A model generated the notes under the pieces. The model was not told the DNA's origin and did no database searches. It saw only the letters and a program-made list of their open reading frames with translations. DNA of 64,000 nt from Hydractinia symbiolongicarpus (lineage: Eukaryota; Cnidaria; Hydrozoa; Anthoathecata; Hydractiniidae): NCBI RefSeq assembly GCF_029227915.1, contig NC_079887.1, forward strand, positions 11,222,001-11,286,000, read 5' to 3'. Shown piece by piece: positions 1 to 12,754 of the stretch (position 1 is its first letter; every line of letters starts with the position of its first letter). The position numbers and the translations under genes were made by a program.

Positions 1-1205
1 GAGGACTGTGTCATCAGCATACATGATGGCATCAGAGTGCTTAAGAATTTCAAATAGATTGTCAAAAAATAGAATGAACAGTACGGGCCCCAAAATTGAC
101 CCTTGTGGTAGTCAGGAGGTAAGTTGATGGTGATCGGAAAGTAAATTGTCATATGTGACACAGTCCAATTAAACAAATAGTCTGTGAACCAGTTCAGTTC
201 ACGTTTTTTAATACCATGACGGGATAGTTTGGATAGTAACTTTAAGTGACTTAAGATATCAAAAGCATTAGTGAGATTAAAAAACACTCCAACAACTACT
301 TTTTTCTCGTCTACCTTTCGCCGAATTGAGTTAGTGAAATAAACTGCCTCAAGCTCAGTGGAACGTTTTGATTTCATGCCTCCCTATCATCGTTGATATG
401 ATGATAGGGAGACATTGATAAGGTGAGTCAAATGGTCGGCGATCACATCCTTACAGTCTTTCAGTAGCCACCGTGGTACGCCATTCAAGCCAACTGATTT
501 TTTATGCTTTAGATTCCCAAGAAGTTGTTTTACTTCAGCGACAGAAGAAGGATTGAATTGGAACCTTTTGTTTGTTAAATTCTTTGCAGGTTTATGGTAC
601 GTTTAATCACTAAATAGGAAATTTAAATACTTGAGTTTACCGGCAACTCCGGAGAAGAAGCGGCAAAAACCCTCTGTGATCGCTTTTGGATGGGATATAG
701 TTTCTTTCTTAGATTTGTTCAGAAATATTTTCTCAAACGCATTCCAGAATTTGCTTGGATATTGAGCAGATTCTTCAAATAATATTTTGTTATAGTTTTG
801 TTTACATTTCTGAACTTTTAGGTTAACTCTGTTTTTCACTGATTTGGGAGATTTCATATTTCTTGATTTTCTATGAAGCGTATCTCGTAGATTCATTTCC
901 TTTTTTGCATCGTTTGTCAACCATTTACATGGTTTTCCTCGGATTTTTTTTTCAATACTTGGTGCAAGAATGATCAAACCGTTTAAGAGAGCAGTTTTCA
1001 TAAACTCCCTTTTGTCAAAAAATCGCACATAGATTTGGTATCGTAATGGCAGTAATTTTGGCAGTAATTTTGGATTTTCTTCGGCTGAAACTTCTAATGG
1101 TTTATTTTGCCTACACAGCTTATACTGTCATGATCACTAAACGAAGCTGGTATGACGTCAGTAGTTGCGATAATCGATGAATTTGTCGTAAGAATAACGT
1201 CGATT
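1..1205 (-). pseudogene. Decayed non-LTR (LINE) retrotransposon: endonuclease end, linker, reverse transcriptase
   Basis: Minus strand. Near 1085-1205 the end of an APE-type endonuclease is readable (LIDVILTTNSS, then the SDHD motif). At 603-1028 lies the long linker typical of CR1/L2/jockey-like elements (KPCKWLTNDAKKEM, KFWNAFEKIF). From 1 to about 600 reverse transcriptase blocks follow: KKSVGLNGVPRWLLKDC, VVGVFFNLTNAFD, LPQGSILGPVLFILFFDNL and the catalytic box YADD near the window edge. These families copy themselves into genomic nicks by target-primed reverse transcription. This copy is dead: there are frameshifts between endonuclease and linker and within the RT, stops, and the first catalytic Asp of motif A reads Asn. 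The element continues past base 1. The clade is uncertain. Confidence 0.85.
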
Positions 1206-2558
1206 AGCGTTTAACTTCATTTATACTTCACTTCATTTGTATCCAATATCCTCAGAGAGAGATGAATGAGGGGTTCATAAATTTAATCAACTTAAATAAT
1301 TATAAACAGCTCAACTATGTTGATGAAACTTAGCAGAAATATATTTTGGCATAAAAGAAAATGAATAGCGGCGATGAAAATTTGCTGACGTCATTAATTT
1401 TGTTATGAGAGAGAGTATGCTTACAATTATTAATAGATTAGATTGGTTCGAATGTGTACTTGTCGCTAAGTTGGGCATTATAGCACGTTACTGAAGTAAC
1501 AACAATACCCCAAAAATTAGGATTTTATTTTTATCTGAAACAGTATTTAGCAACACATCAATACGTTGATAGTGCCTGTCGACCAAATACGGGTCGTGCT
1601 AACCACTCACAAAATTTTCAAGCTGCAAATAACAAATACGATTTATTTTAATCGACTTTGTATTGAACGCTTGCATATAGTAGATCAATTGCAAAACCTG
1701 CTTTTTATGAATAACCAATCCAAGTTTATCGTGGCGTTAACGTGACGGAAAAAATGCAACGATTAGAACTACGCCTTGCGATGGTGATTTTGGGTTGGAA
1801 GTGGTGGTGTTAAGGTTTGAAGATCTGTTGTGCCCTTTATTCTTTTCTAACTACTTCGTATATACAGTTATATTACATTTTTATGTTTTCATATGTTAAC
1901 CCTTATACCACAATGTGCTTGAAGTCTTTTTAACTACGCATTACTTTTATTAGGCACGTCATTAAGATCTGGAACTTTGTGATTTTCTCAAACTTTTGGG
2001 ACTTTCGATGAAAAAATTACATTTTGACGACCAAGTGATTACTGGTGTTGCTAAAGACATGTTTGAGTACTAGGGGCGTTATGAGCCCCACAACGGGTCC
2101 AGGACGCAGCCTGGAAGCCAACGCCCTTAAACGCTCTTAGATGACTAAAATAGCTTAAAATTATCTCTCAGACTCATCTTTGATAAGTAGGTGTAAGGTG
2201 GTAATTTTAATTTTTTAGCTGACGAAGATTATATTTTTAAATGTTTTTTGTACAATTAAATTGTTGTTGACGGTAAGAGACTATATTGTAAAATGAGAAA
2301 AAAGGCATATATAAGTATGTGTGACGGTATTTCAGATCTCTATACCATCACTAATTTAATTTTTCTGTGGAATGGTTATATTTAGACGTTCTATAACCGT
2401 ATCAATTTCCATCATGATAAACGCTTCAACATAAGATTTTGGCTACCAACGCATATCATCATTACATGAGATATAATCAGGATGTAGTAGCTTTTAGCTA
2501 GCTGGGTACAGTTTTAATCCCAGCCAACTTTATTTTAATCCTATTGCTCTTTTCCTCT
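1206..2558. other. Intergenic, no gene seen
   Basis: AT-rich sequence without a convincing reading frame on either strand. It contains a short GC-richer patch near 2065-2140, but no feature that I can name. Confidence 0.5.
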
Positions 2559-2559
2559 G

Positions 2560-2586
2560 CCCCTCCGCCCCTCCGCCCCTCCGCCC
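2560..2586. repeat. Short C-rich minisatellite (10-bp unit, nearly 3 copies)
   Basis: The unit CCGCCCCTCC repeats almost perfectly. The minus strand is therefore a run of spaced G tracts. Confidence 0.85.
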
Positions 2587-3234
2587 AAACACACCAACAT
2601 AAGTTTTTTAATCTGTTTTTTATTTCAGAAAAAAATAGTTTTTTACATATCAACAGTAACGCGAGTGGTTTAACGACCAAATATAACGTTCAAAAATGTA
2701 TTGAGAGTCACGGCGAAATAAATGAAAACAAATGAATTAATTGAACTATAATGTTCAAAAATATTCAAAAATACCATTAAAGCGATTTTACTTTTTCCCC
2801 CCATATAGCACAGGAAATATTTCGCCTCTTTTTCTTGTACACCTGTTTGATCATTCTCTACGTGTTCAAAGACGGAGTAAAACATTCAATACACATCTTT
2901 TTATCACGGTATACATGAAGAATACAATAGGCTTTCAACACTCCATATTATATTAGTGTAATAGGGTCTATCGCATGCATGAGAAACGATCGAAAAAAAG
3001 TATACTTAGCTAAATTGTTACATTACCCTATTAAATTGCTGTAGGACGACCTACCTCTGTCAGTTCTTTTTTCCAAACTTAAGCATCATAAAAGTAGCGT
3101 CGACCTAGTAAAGTATCATGAATACACTTTAATACTTTACCTTTTGATAATAATCCGCCTGGAATAATTTTGCAGATAAAAGCGACGAATATTCTTTGTA
3201 CAGTCTCAAAGAAGTTATGCCAGCGTTGTGTTTG

Positions 3235-3312
3235 CCTTTGTCGTTTGTTGTTTTTTGTTTGTCGTTTGTTGTTTGTGGTTTGTGGTTTGTCGTTTGTTGT
3301 TTGCTGTTTGTC
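3235..3312. repeat. GTTTGTC/GTTTGTT simple repeat
   Basis: Degenerate array of 7-bp units related to GTTTGTT. It creates artefactual open frames on both strands. Confidence 0.85.
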
Positions 3313-3599
3313 GTCTTCTTCAAAAATAGGAGCACTCTGCTCCATCAAAAGATCTGCTCTCGTCTTTAAGATTTGTTACTTGTTGCTGGAGTTTCTATTG
3401 AGGTGGAAAAATGCCACGAAACGTATTCATGTGGTGAACAACACATTGAAAATTAATAATTGGGGCTGTGTAAAAAGCATAGATATTTTTCCTTTTTTTC
3501 TGAATTCTGTTGTTTCAATTTGGCAAAAGTGAATTGACTAGATGTTTCAAACAATAAATACCTTTCTGAAACAAATTAATAAATAACACAGGGGACAAG

Positions 3600-3675
3600 T
3601 CACCACAAGTCACCACGAGCCATACAAGAGCCACATACGAGAAACATACGGGCAACATCCAGTAACAACGGGAAT
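3600..3675 (-). repeat. Degenerate minisatellite related in inverted orientation to 12100-12235
   Basis: Units such as AGTCACCACAAG, GAGCCACATACGAG and AACATACGGGCAAC resemble, on the other strand, the GTGGCTCGTATG-type units found at 12100-12235. Confidence 0.5.
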
Positions 3676-3699
3676 TAATATCTCTGGAATTAAGATCTC

Positions 3700-4230
3700 A
3701 TTAGAAAAATAAACAAAGCTGGTACACTTGCTTTGTTCGCACAAACTTACGCAAGAGAAATGTTCGAAAAGCACCGTTTTGATAATGTACATTGTAGGAG
3801 CACACTAAAAAAATTTGTTGCGTTGCAAATTTTTGCTATTTTTGCTAGAATAACTTCAAAATTAAAGATCAAAAAAGTTTTTTTCGCAAACTCTTACCAA
3901 TCTGTGTATTTCTACAATTAAAGTAATTGCTAATTTACACCAATCAAATTAAAAAGAAATTAATTTCTTAGACTCGACCCACTTTTCCAGTTTAACATTA
4001 CGTTATGATATAAAAGACTCCACTTAGCCATAATCTGTATGTTTAAAAGGAAGTAATCGATAACACAATATGCATGGATAAAAACATCAACACTAAAACC
4101 TGTTCAACACAAAAATTTGAGAAAAATATGATCGAATTAAAGGAAGTGCGAACTTATTAAACCGGGCTTCAACTTCGAAGTCAAAATAAAGCAAAGTAGG
4201 TGTGAATCTTCTTGCAGTTCTCTGACGAGA
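3700..4230. repeat. Dispersed repeat, copy 1 (direct orientation to 9700-10880)
   Basis: Blocks shared with copy 2 in the same order include ACAAAGCTGGTRCACTTGCT (3714 and 9712 regions), AAAACCTGTTCAACA (4097 and 10738 regions) and a following AAAATATGATCG-like block. No coding capacity is seen. It is probably a diverged transposable element of unknown type. Confidence 0.6.
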
Positions 4231-4239
4231 AGGGTTTGT

Positions 4240-5315
4240 TAGATTATCAGTATCGTATCAATACCAGAACTAGAACTGGAAAATTTAAATAACCTTGATT
4301 TAACTAAGTGTTAACGTTCCTTACAAAACATGAAATCTGTTCTTCCGTTTACAATTGAAACATACAACTTTCAAACAGGTTTGCTTAACAAACTCACTCA
4401 CTCAAAAACAACAGGCCAGTAAAGATTTCAGACCGGAAAGGCGTTTAAAACACGGCAGAACGGTTCCTCTGTTTTTAAGACTCTCAGCTTTCTTTAATCT
4501 CTCCTATCGCAATATAAAACAAGAAGACCTGCGGCTTTAAGATTTCCGTCATTAGCCCGAAAGAATTTAAAATTTAAAGTAGACCTTGAAAACGGAGAAT
4601 TATGGGGTAAACAAATCACGAGTATCACGATTCTTAACTATTTTTGTAACTAACGTGCAATGTTAAAATACAACTCAATAAATAAAAAATAAAAATTTTA
4701 CATAGCTCTATGAAGTATTCTATAATAACAGTTAAAACTTTAACTGGATATTTTTAAAAGTGATCTGGAAAATTCTGGAAATTCCAGAATACAAAGCTTG
4801 CTACGTAGAAACTTGACAATTGGAATATAATAACTTCTAAACGAGCTCAATTTGAATGATGAAGTAGTTCATTGTTTATTAATTCAGCAATGAATACATA
4901 TTAGCATTTCAGTATTTAGGCCTTCAAAATTTACTCTCTTGTTGAAAATTTTTTGAAAATGGTGATGGTGCATGGTTTGATAACAGCTGATCTGAAAAAG
5001 AAAGTACGTTTTAAAAATAAGAAACAAGAATTCAATTTAACCATAAACTGCATAAAACCAGGTTGTTTAAATATTGTCTATTTTTTAACCTCTCTTTGCC
5101 TCTTTGATTTAAAAAGGGAATTTAATACAAAGATACAAATCGATGTGATGTGATGCACAGGTATATTTCGTGAGATTTTTAAAAATCAAGTCATTTCTAA
5201 GAAATCTTAGAAAAAAATTTTTTTTGATTCTTTGGGTTGATCTCAAGAAAGATTTTCAAGCAAATTAGGCACAAGGAGAACTGATAATTAGCCAGTAACA
5301 GAATAGTTAGCCGTT
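4240..5315. other. Intergenic, no gene seen
   Basis: AT-rich. The small open frames here lack recognisable domains, good splice context or compositional signs of coding, so I left them out. Confidence 0.5.
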
Positions 5316-5317
5316 TC

Positions 5318-5396
5318 CAGTGGCGCCATAGCTTGGTGGTTATAACTCTGGCATTTTGTGCGGGAGAACGGGGTTCGATTCTCCTTGGCGGCAATT
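5318..5396 (+). repeat. tRNA-like sequence, probably a tRNA-derived SINE head or tRNA pseudogene
   Basis: An A-box-like segment (TAGCTTGGTGGTTA) is followed about 45 bases later by a good B-box (GGTTCGATTCT). The outermost bases can form an acceptor-like stem (GGCGCCA against TGGCGGC, one mismatch). The D-arm and anticodon arms are poor, so a functional tRNA is unlikely. SINEs derived from tRNAs keep exactly these internal pol III promoter boxes. Confidence 0.5.
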
Positions 5397-5399
5397 CAA

Positions 5400-8300
5400 T
5401 ATTATGCTACCATAGCCCCGGACTAGGACTCCCTATCATCTAAGCTATGACCTTTCCTGGAAATAATAGACAGGATTTGTAAGGCTAGCCATATAAAATA
5501 TACAGATTCTATTTATCTATGCAGAATAATTATATACCTGCATACAGTATAATTAGCTGCTTATACAGCTACTTATACGATATATATCTTACTTAAATTT
5601 TAATTTTTCTTCGTTAATGATCTCCCCATAGCGATGTATATTTATATAGATCAACATAAAGTTGTGCTTCAATTAAAACCAAGAAAAAGAACAAGAAACG
5701 ATTTTGCAAAAAAAGATATAATTTTACTGTAGCTAGCAGTACATATTTCCTCTATATTATTAAACAACAAAACTATTCTGATTTCAAGAAAAAACATGGA
5801 ATAGACGCAGTTAGCTGTAAAGAACACAAAGAAGCTTTTAATAGCTAATTATACTAGGCGTAGCATCTAATTATCCGGCATCGGCTAACTATATATTGTT
5901 AGCTACAGGTTAATTATCAGTTCACCGACTGCTAGTGCAAGCAACAGTACACTTTTGTCACGTTTCGACAACTTTTCTGCAAAAAATATAAAAAAAATCC
6001 TGTGCGAATATATATATATATCTTTTTGTCTGATAGAAGTACTCCCACAAAGTGTCATTGGGAAGTTATTTTTAGCCCCCTTTTTCCCATAAGAGCAGGA
6101 GTTGAGTGTCCATTCATGGAAGAACTACGCAAGACAGGATAAAGGTTTTTTGTTGCTTGCTCTTTAAGAAAAAAAGGCACTCTAATTAAAGCACTATTTT
6201 GTGTAGCTAGCTCCATAGCTAGCTAGCAAGTAAGTAATTTCACGACTATTAAAATGTCAGCACCAATCAAAAGGAGATCCAAGTCAGCAGCAAAAATTCA
6301 GATAGCTAGCTAGCCAGCACACCTTTCTCACTTAGCTATATATAAAATAATTCTTACCTGATAAAATACACGAATGTAAAAAATAATGCTTAGCTTCCCA
6401 TCAATAACACTACTACGACCAAACCAAAGAGACCAGCAAGGGGCGACCAACAAAATGTAAGCACTTTTAGTCATGGACGAACACAAAATGTCTGGCCACG
6501 CGAAGAGTACACTCTCTGTTCAGATTGGTCATTTAATTGACAGAGATTAAAATAAAGCATCTTCATTGGCTTTAGAATTTTTCGAGCGTTTAGCCTGGAC
6601 AAAAACTTAACAGCGTCCGGGCTTTGTGCTGTCTCTCTCTCTATCTATCTCCCATCAGGCGATTTTAAAGATTCCGCCCGCATAGCGGCGACGGAAATAA
6701 AAAAGGAAATTATATATTAGCTTCTAAAAACATATTAACTAAATAAAAATTATATCTCCTTATTTAAAACATAAATATTATTTACTTTTATATATTAAAT
6801 TCGTATAAAAATTAATATATTTGACTGATCGCATTGTTCCTGTTTAGAAATGTCATTGATGTTCGTTTTACTGTATTTGCGACGCGCTGTGACTCCATTA
6901 CCATACTTTATAGTGGATTTTGTTGTGACTTGCTGTGACTCCATTATCGTGTTCTATAGTGTATTAGTTAATTGTTATAACTTCACTAGCTTACTTTGAT
7001 TTTGTTGTGAAGTGCTGTGACTTCATTGTCTCGGTACTTATGGTGTATTAGTAAGATCCTGCAGTAAACGTGAATCCGTGTTGTCTTCCTCAGTTGCTTA
7101 TTTATCTTCAATTTATAACTATATTTCTTTCTTCTTTCTACTCTATGATGTAAGTTACCCCGATGGCGCTACATGTTAATTTCCTAGCAAATTGGGTATT
7201 TTTATAACCTTTCCTTGTTTAAAACGTGAAAGTGACTTGAAAACTTAATTAATTTCTATTGCAGCCCCGAAACGCTAGATCCTGCACGCTTACATAAAGA
7301 TTGTCTACCACTTAAAATTTATTAGGATTCTTGTTTTATCTTCTAATCACAAATTACTATTACTTTAGCTTAACTATAATGGACAACCTCATGACTTAAC
7401 GATGATAACATCAGTAGTGGGCCCACTTTAATTTCAAACAATGCATCATCCTTGGAGGAGAGTGTATGTTTTTTTTATTTATTTGAGGACGACGACTAAG
7501 CAAGTCAGAGAACAATTTATACAGGAAAAGGAGGATTTATACAGGAAAAGACTCTGCTTTTTAGCAAGAAGGTTTATTCTTAATTTTATTTTTTTAAACT
7601 ACTTTTGAATATATATTACTTACAGTATAAACTTTTAAATTACAATAACCTCTTACGCCCATGAAACACCCTCGTTCCTAGGGTTTTTAACTACTTGATA
7701 TGAGGAAAAAGACGGCGAAAAATATATTTTTGCGCCCTCTTTTTATATAATAATTCTCTTGCATTAGTAGTTTTCCACAGCATAGAAATTGTTATCCTCA
7801 TTCCTTTAGAAAAACTATTTTCACAAATGTATTTGAAGAAGAGCGTGGTTATAGAAATACACCATAGTAAGGTTTGTGTAAAGTCTTTTGTGTGTGTTTA
7901 CAGCTTTGATGATGCAGCAGGCTCGGGACAGTAGTTAGCTAGGCAGCTACCATAAAAACAGCCACCACCAAACAACTCGCGACCTTCTAGCTAGATAAGA
8001 ATTAGAAAAAAATCCTAATTTATAAAAAGCATAATTACTTTTTGCTTGAACTTGTGTATCTCTTCAACCGTTCGTGAAAAGAACATGATCCCATACATTT
8101 TCTTGATCGGTGTGTTAAGCTCTAAACAATGGAAGAAACAGGTTAAAAAATAAGTTTTGTACACTGACGGGTTTTTGCTGATGTCAGAAATGTTTTTAAA
8201 TACATAAACCTTCATTAAAAGGACGTGACCCTATGCACTAATCTGATCAGGGTACTCAGGAATATCTAGATTGTTAAAAAAAGTCAAAAATGCCTTAAAG

Positions 8301-8400
8301 GGAAGAATGGGTCATTTAAATCACTACAATATGTTTATTTTTATTTTTTTTGTCGAAAGCTTCTTCGACCACAATGTGCATTTCTCGTTAAAATTGTGGT
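5400..8400. other. Intergenic, repeat-rich, no gene seen
   Basis: It contains AGCT-type microsatellite patches (about 6208-6330), a region of loosely repeated GCTGTGACTCCATTA/GCTGTGACTTCATTG segments (about 6885-7060), and a CACCCTCGTTCCTAGGG block at about 7666. That block resembles the MITE end seen at 47082 and another block at 26508. No supported gene. Confidence 0.5.
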
Positions 8401-8435
8401 TTTATTTTAGATACTATACCCTTTAAAAAAACGCA

Positions 8436-9011
8436 ATGGTTAAAGCACACTTTATTCTTAACATCGTCCATTTGATGTTATGTGTAGGAACACTAGGAGG
8501 CGGTATAGCATTCATATACGCTCCTGAATATGGACGCAATAATGTGATATTATTAAAACGCGTATACGTGCCTATTTGGGCTCCAATTTTACTAGCAGTG
8601 AACCCAATCTTAGGATTGATTGGAGAATGTACAGGATTTCGTCCGTTCTTTCACGTTAAGCTTGGCTTCGATATTTGGTACACATTCTGGTGGATGATTG
8701 GTGCAATATTTTACGCGCACCTTGGACTAAGTTATCCCAAATGTTTTGGTAATACGCAAGGCAGGCAGAACTATGGTTTTAGTTGCTCGTTAATCCCGTG
8801 TTGCTACAAATGGAACGCTGATATATATTCTTCGATACGCGAGGATAGTTTTCGCTTGGAGTATAAGATAGTTGTTTATCTCATTGTGCTGTATTTCACC
8901 CAAACAGTTTGTTTAATAGCATCCATTATATCCTATTATAAGGAGATTGGATGTTGTCAGTGCCGTAGAGAAGTTACCCAAAGAGAGATTATAGTAATGA
9001 GAATTCCTTAA
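8436..9011 (+). CDS. Four-span membrane protein of unknown family, coding sequence in one exon
   Basis: A 191-codon open frame. A pyrimidine-rich splice acceptor (TTTTATTTTAG, ending near 8411) lies just upstream, so a 5' UTR intron is likely and the whole coding sequence sits in the last exon. The start has G at -3 and G at +4. Hydrophobic segments fall at about residues 5-28, 45-64, 76-98 and 143-167, which suggests four membrane passes with both ends cytoplasmic. The loop between spans 3 and 4 holds several Cys (SCSLIPCCYKW), and the tail begins with CCQC, a plausible palmitoylation cluster. The general plan resembles small tetraspan families such as MS4A-like proteins, but I see no diagnostic motif and assign no function. 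Confidence 0.7.
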   Translation: MVKAHFILNIVHLMLCVGTLGGGIAFIYAPEYGRNNVILLKRVYVPIWAPILLAVNPILGLIGECTGFRPFFHVKLGFDIWYTFWWMIGAIFYAHLGLSYPKCFGNTQGRQNYGFSCSLIPCCYKWNADIYSSIREDSFRLEYKIVVYLIVLYFTQTVCLIASIISYYKEIGCCQCRREVTQREIIVMRIP

Positions 9012-9690
9012 GCTACAAATATTCTTTGGATATTGTATATTATACACTTTTTATATAATTCAAAGTTTAAACACTCAATCTTCAATACTATAATTAAATT
9101 AAATTAAAACTTGCGAGCATGGCCCGAAAAGAACTTCAAGCGTCTTTCGCTTTCGCGAATAAGAAAACTGTGCAAACGAAAAAAATTATTCAAAAGAGAT
9201 GCATTGACCCTATTAAGGTTAAGTTTTTTGGGACTCTAAAAATTTAAAAGGAGGGGCGTGGGTAGAATTGAATTTCAGTGCATTCTGCGGCAGTCTAGAG
9301 GGTCTGATTCAAAAAATTTCTCCCTAAAAGAAAACTATCGTTGCGCTTCCCTGAAACTATGAAAGCATAAAATTCCCTCGGTGTACAACTAGTTACAGTT
9401 GTGGTGTAAAATTTAAGCACAATTGTAACATCATATAAAAGAATAAATCAGCATAATTATTTAATTTTTCGCTGGTAATTGAAGTTAATACCATCACCTA
9501 AGAAAATCGCGTTTTAGAACTCTCTCAACAATACTCTGCTGTTCTATTTTGACTTTTTGTTAGTGGTATAAATAGTTTATAGTATCTCTCTCTTTTTAGC
9601 AAACATTCTGAAACCTATTTCAAATAAGAATTGGTTTATGCGTTAGTTACGTCAGCAGAGTTTTGGACAGATGTTAACTTTGTCATGTCA
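9012..9690. other. 3' flank and intergenic sequence, no gene seen
   Basis: AT-rich sequence downstream of the four-span gene. No perfect AATAAA was noted close to the stop, and no other feature is supported. Confidence 0.45.
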
Positions 9691-9699
9691 TCTTTCCAA

Positions 9700-10880
9700 A
9701 AGAAATTAAAAACAAAGCTGGTGCACTTGCTTTAGCCGGACAAACTTTCATGAAAGAAATTTACGAATTTCCTAACTCTCAAAAACCAACAACGGTATCC
9801 TCCTCTCTCATAAACAATATAGAGAAAAGTGCGGTAAACTAATTCTTGCATGGCTTATTTGTAACGTTAAGTTAAAAAACAAGGAAAAAATGTTTATCTT
9901 CTGTAAGATTTTTCAATCTCACAGCAAAAAAACACCATTTTTAGGCAAGGAAAACTTCAAAATCACATAAGTGAAAATTTCGTACGTTTTTACCATACCA
10001 TTTCTCTTGTAGAATTAATCAGGAAAGTACGTAAAGCGGAAATCATGAAGGAGTCCATTGGAGAATATAGAATATTCTAACTAGAATCGACTGTTTAAAG
10101 TAACAATTAAGGTAAAGTAAGTCTTAAGTAAAATTTATTTTCTGTGCAGATCCGCTATTGAATTGGAAATCAGAAAATGCGCTCAAGTCTTTACAGAACT
10201 TAATCAGAGACTCTGCATACCTAATTTCATCTCGAGGAGAACCATAAATGTGATGCTTCAATTTTGGACAAAATATTGAGATAAAGGCAACTTTTTCGTC
10301 TTTTTTTTAAATATTGACAAGAGTATCAAACGATAAATGTTCTGCAGTTGACAGGCGACAAAGTCGCTTATTTTGCGCATGCTTAAGCCAGTCAGAAAGC
10401 GTTTTAAGATTTGCTAGTTGTATTATCTAGCACGCCTGCACTCCAAAATAATCCACGTCGGCCCTCGATTTCTCTAAAATTCGCAGAAAATGCCCATGCT
10501 GATGTCAACAACAATTAGCACATTATAAGAGTTTATATAGTGGTTTATATATATACCACTTTAAAAAGTGTATGATTGTACTTATGTGCATGTAAAATTT
10601 GTATCTGTAATTTTAATACAGTTTTATTTTACTGTCGCAAAATACTTCTTCCTATTAGGACTTAACTATACAATAGTTAAGCCCAAATTATATTAATGTC
10701 AAATCAATACCTTATGCATGAAACTAGCAATAATAATAAAACCTGTTCAACAAAGAAGTAAGAAAAAAAATGATCGCGTTAAAGAAAGTACGAGATGATC
10801 CAACCGACTTCAAATTTTGACATCAAATAAGTGGCAATGGCGGATGTGAATTCTCCTGAAATAGACTTTCAAGAAACACA
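9700..10880. repeat. Dispersed repeat, copy 2 (direct orientation to 3700-4230)
   Basis: Shares ordered blocks with copy 1 (see the shared motifs near 9712, 10738 and 10773) but is longer and diverged. There is no open frame of note. The boundaries are approximate. Confidence 0.55.
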
Positions 10881-12040
10881 CTTTCACGCGAGGTGAAGAA
10901 AAAAAAGGGCCTTATTAACTATGTATCTGTAATTCTTTTAATACTAAAACTTTGTTCCACCTGTCTATTTGGTCATAACAAAGAGGTTCCTTCATGATAT
11001 ATAAAGAAATCGAAATCACGTAATATTATTAATTGATTTATTTTAAGATATTCTATAATGTTTGAAACTCACATTTGATGTACGTGCCATCTTCTCAAAA
11101 ATTAAAGGATACTTTCTTTGTGAAAACAAGTTATGATCTAAAAATTAAAAAATATATGAAAATGTAAAAAAACAACTTTCCTTTTGCCTGAAAAGTTATT
11201 TTCAGCGGAAATTATAAAATAAAAATAACACATTATGAGACAATCACAAGTTTCGACAATCGCCATTATCAAACGACAAGCAAAGGCGATATTATCTATA
11301 TGACGTCATCACGAGATTCAAAGACCAAAATTGTCAAAAAGGTTAGAAAAACTAATTAAATGACTACTTTAAACCCCCCTGAACTTTTTCTAATCGCTGA
11401 TTATAAGGAAAAAGCGGTTTATATGTGTATTTTATCCAAGAATACAAATATCAGGCTGTTTTAGGAGACAATAAGCTGTTTTATGATTGTATACTACCAA
11501 TCCAAAAAGTACAGGGCGGTTTAAACTCAGATAGAGCTTTATAAAATTGCATTAAATGGGAGACTTTTGAGGAAAGAATATTTTACAAGATAATAGTAAG
11601 ATTTTATGCATTAGACTTTTTTCTTTTACGTGCGACGTTTGTAACTCGGTATTCTCTAAAAAAATATTTAGAATTAGCTCAAGAATATCTTACAGGATAA
11701 AACTTTTGCGGTAACTTTTAACAACCTTAATTTCAGCGAAAGGTTCGTCATGCTAATCTGTAGTCGACCCCGAAAGTCTATTCCCCTTTAAAGATTTGAC
11801 CGCGAATGTTATTGTCGGAGGTTTTGCGGTGGTTTCGGTACTACAAAGCATTTGAGTAAGCATTTTGTATCGTATTCAACATGTTGACAAGGAATAAGCG
11901 CAGAGAGGAAGCTCAAGGGTGAAGTTGAAAATTTTTTTGACTAGTACTCCAACAATTATCAAATGTAGCAAAAAATAATATTCTTTGCTTGGTAAAACAG
12001 AATTCTGCTTCGTTTTAGCTAATAATATTTTTACTCTTAA
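10881..12040. other. Intergenic, no gene seen
   Basis: AT-rich, with no supportable coding, RNA or repeat feature. Confidence 0.45.
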
Positions 12041-12099
12041 AAAGTGAGTAACTTATCTGTGTTTGTTAACACTCAAACTTTCCTGTGTGCGTTCCAATG

Positions 12100-12235
12100 T
12101 GCAGTCGTTCTTGGTGGCTCGTATGCACTTTTGTGGCTTATGGTCGCTCGCGTTACTGTTATGTTGCTCATGGTGGGTTGTAGTGGCTTGTATGTAGCTC
12201 GTATCAGCCTGGATGTGGCTCGTATGTGGTTCCTC
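12100..12235 (+). repeat. Degenerate minisatellite of GTGGCTCGTATG-type units
   Basis: Around ten imperfect 10-13-bp units (GGTGGCTCGTATG, TGTGGCTTATGG, GTGGCTTGTATG, ATGTGGCTCGTATG). Its complement resembles 3600-3675. The open frame across it is a by-product. Confidence 0.6.
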
Positions 12236-12754
12236 TGACGTTGTAGAGACAGGCGAATATTTTATAATCTACATTTTTTCGTTCGGAAAGCAGGAATATT
12301 AAAGAAAAAGAAAAAGGAAAGACTTTTATTTGCAATAATTTTATAGCTTTTATTTCTTGATTGTGCATTTGATATCGTTGACCCTATTTTAGGAGCGGAC
12401 GTGATTATGGGTTTAGTTATTTTTGTTTTGTTTTTTGGGGTGGAAATTTTATCACGCCATTGAATTTAAGGACAAATGCTATAAGAAAAAAAGAAGTCAT
12501 TTGTCACCAAAAAATTAATGCTACCCTCATTCTCGTTGTTTATGTGATCATTTTTAGTTGTGGTCTTTTTTAATTTCTCCGGGATTTTTCATATTCTCAC
12601 TTTTTTTTTACGTAATTTGACTTGACATTTTCAAGAACAAATATGCCTGCACAATCCATCCACATAGTGGGAGAAGTTCGCTTAACAAACAACTTCAAAA
12701 TCTTCAAATCGTAAGCTTCCAAAATTGTTAAGCTATATAATAACGTAAACTTTT

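Noticed and set aside
3079-3348. Gln/Thr-rich open frames on the minus strand at 3079-3348
   Set aside because: They are translations of the GTTTGTT simple repeat.
5318-5396. Functional tRNA gene
   Set aside because: Only the A- and B-boxes are good; the D and anticodon arms do not fold properly, so a SINE or pseudogene is likelier.
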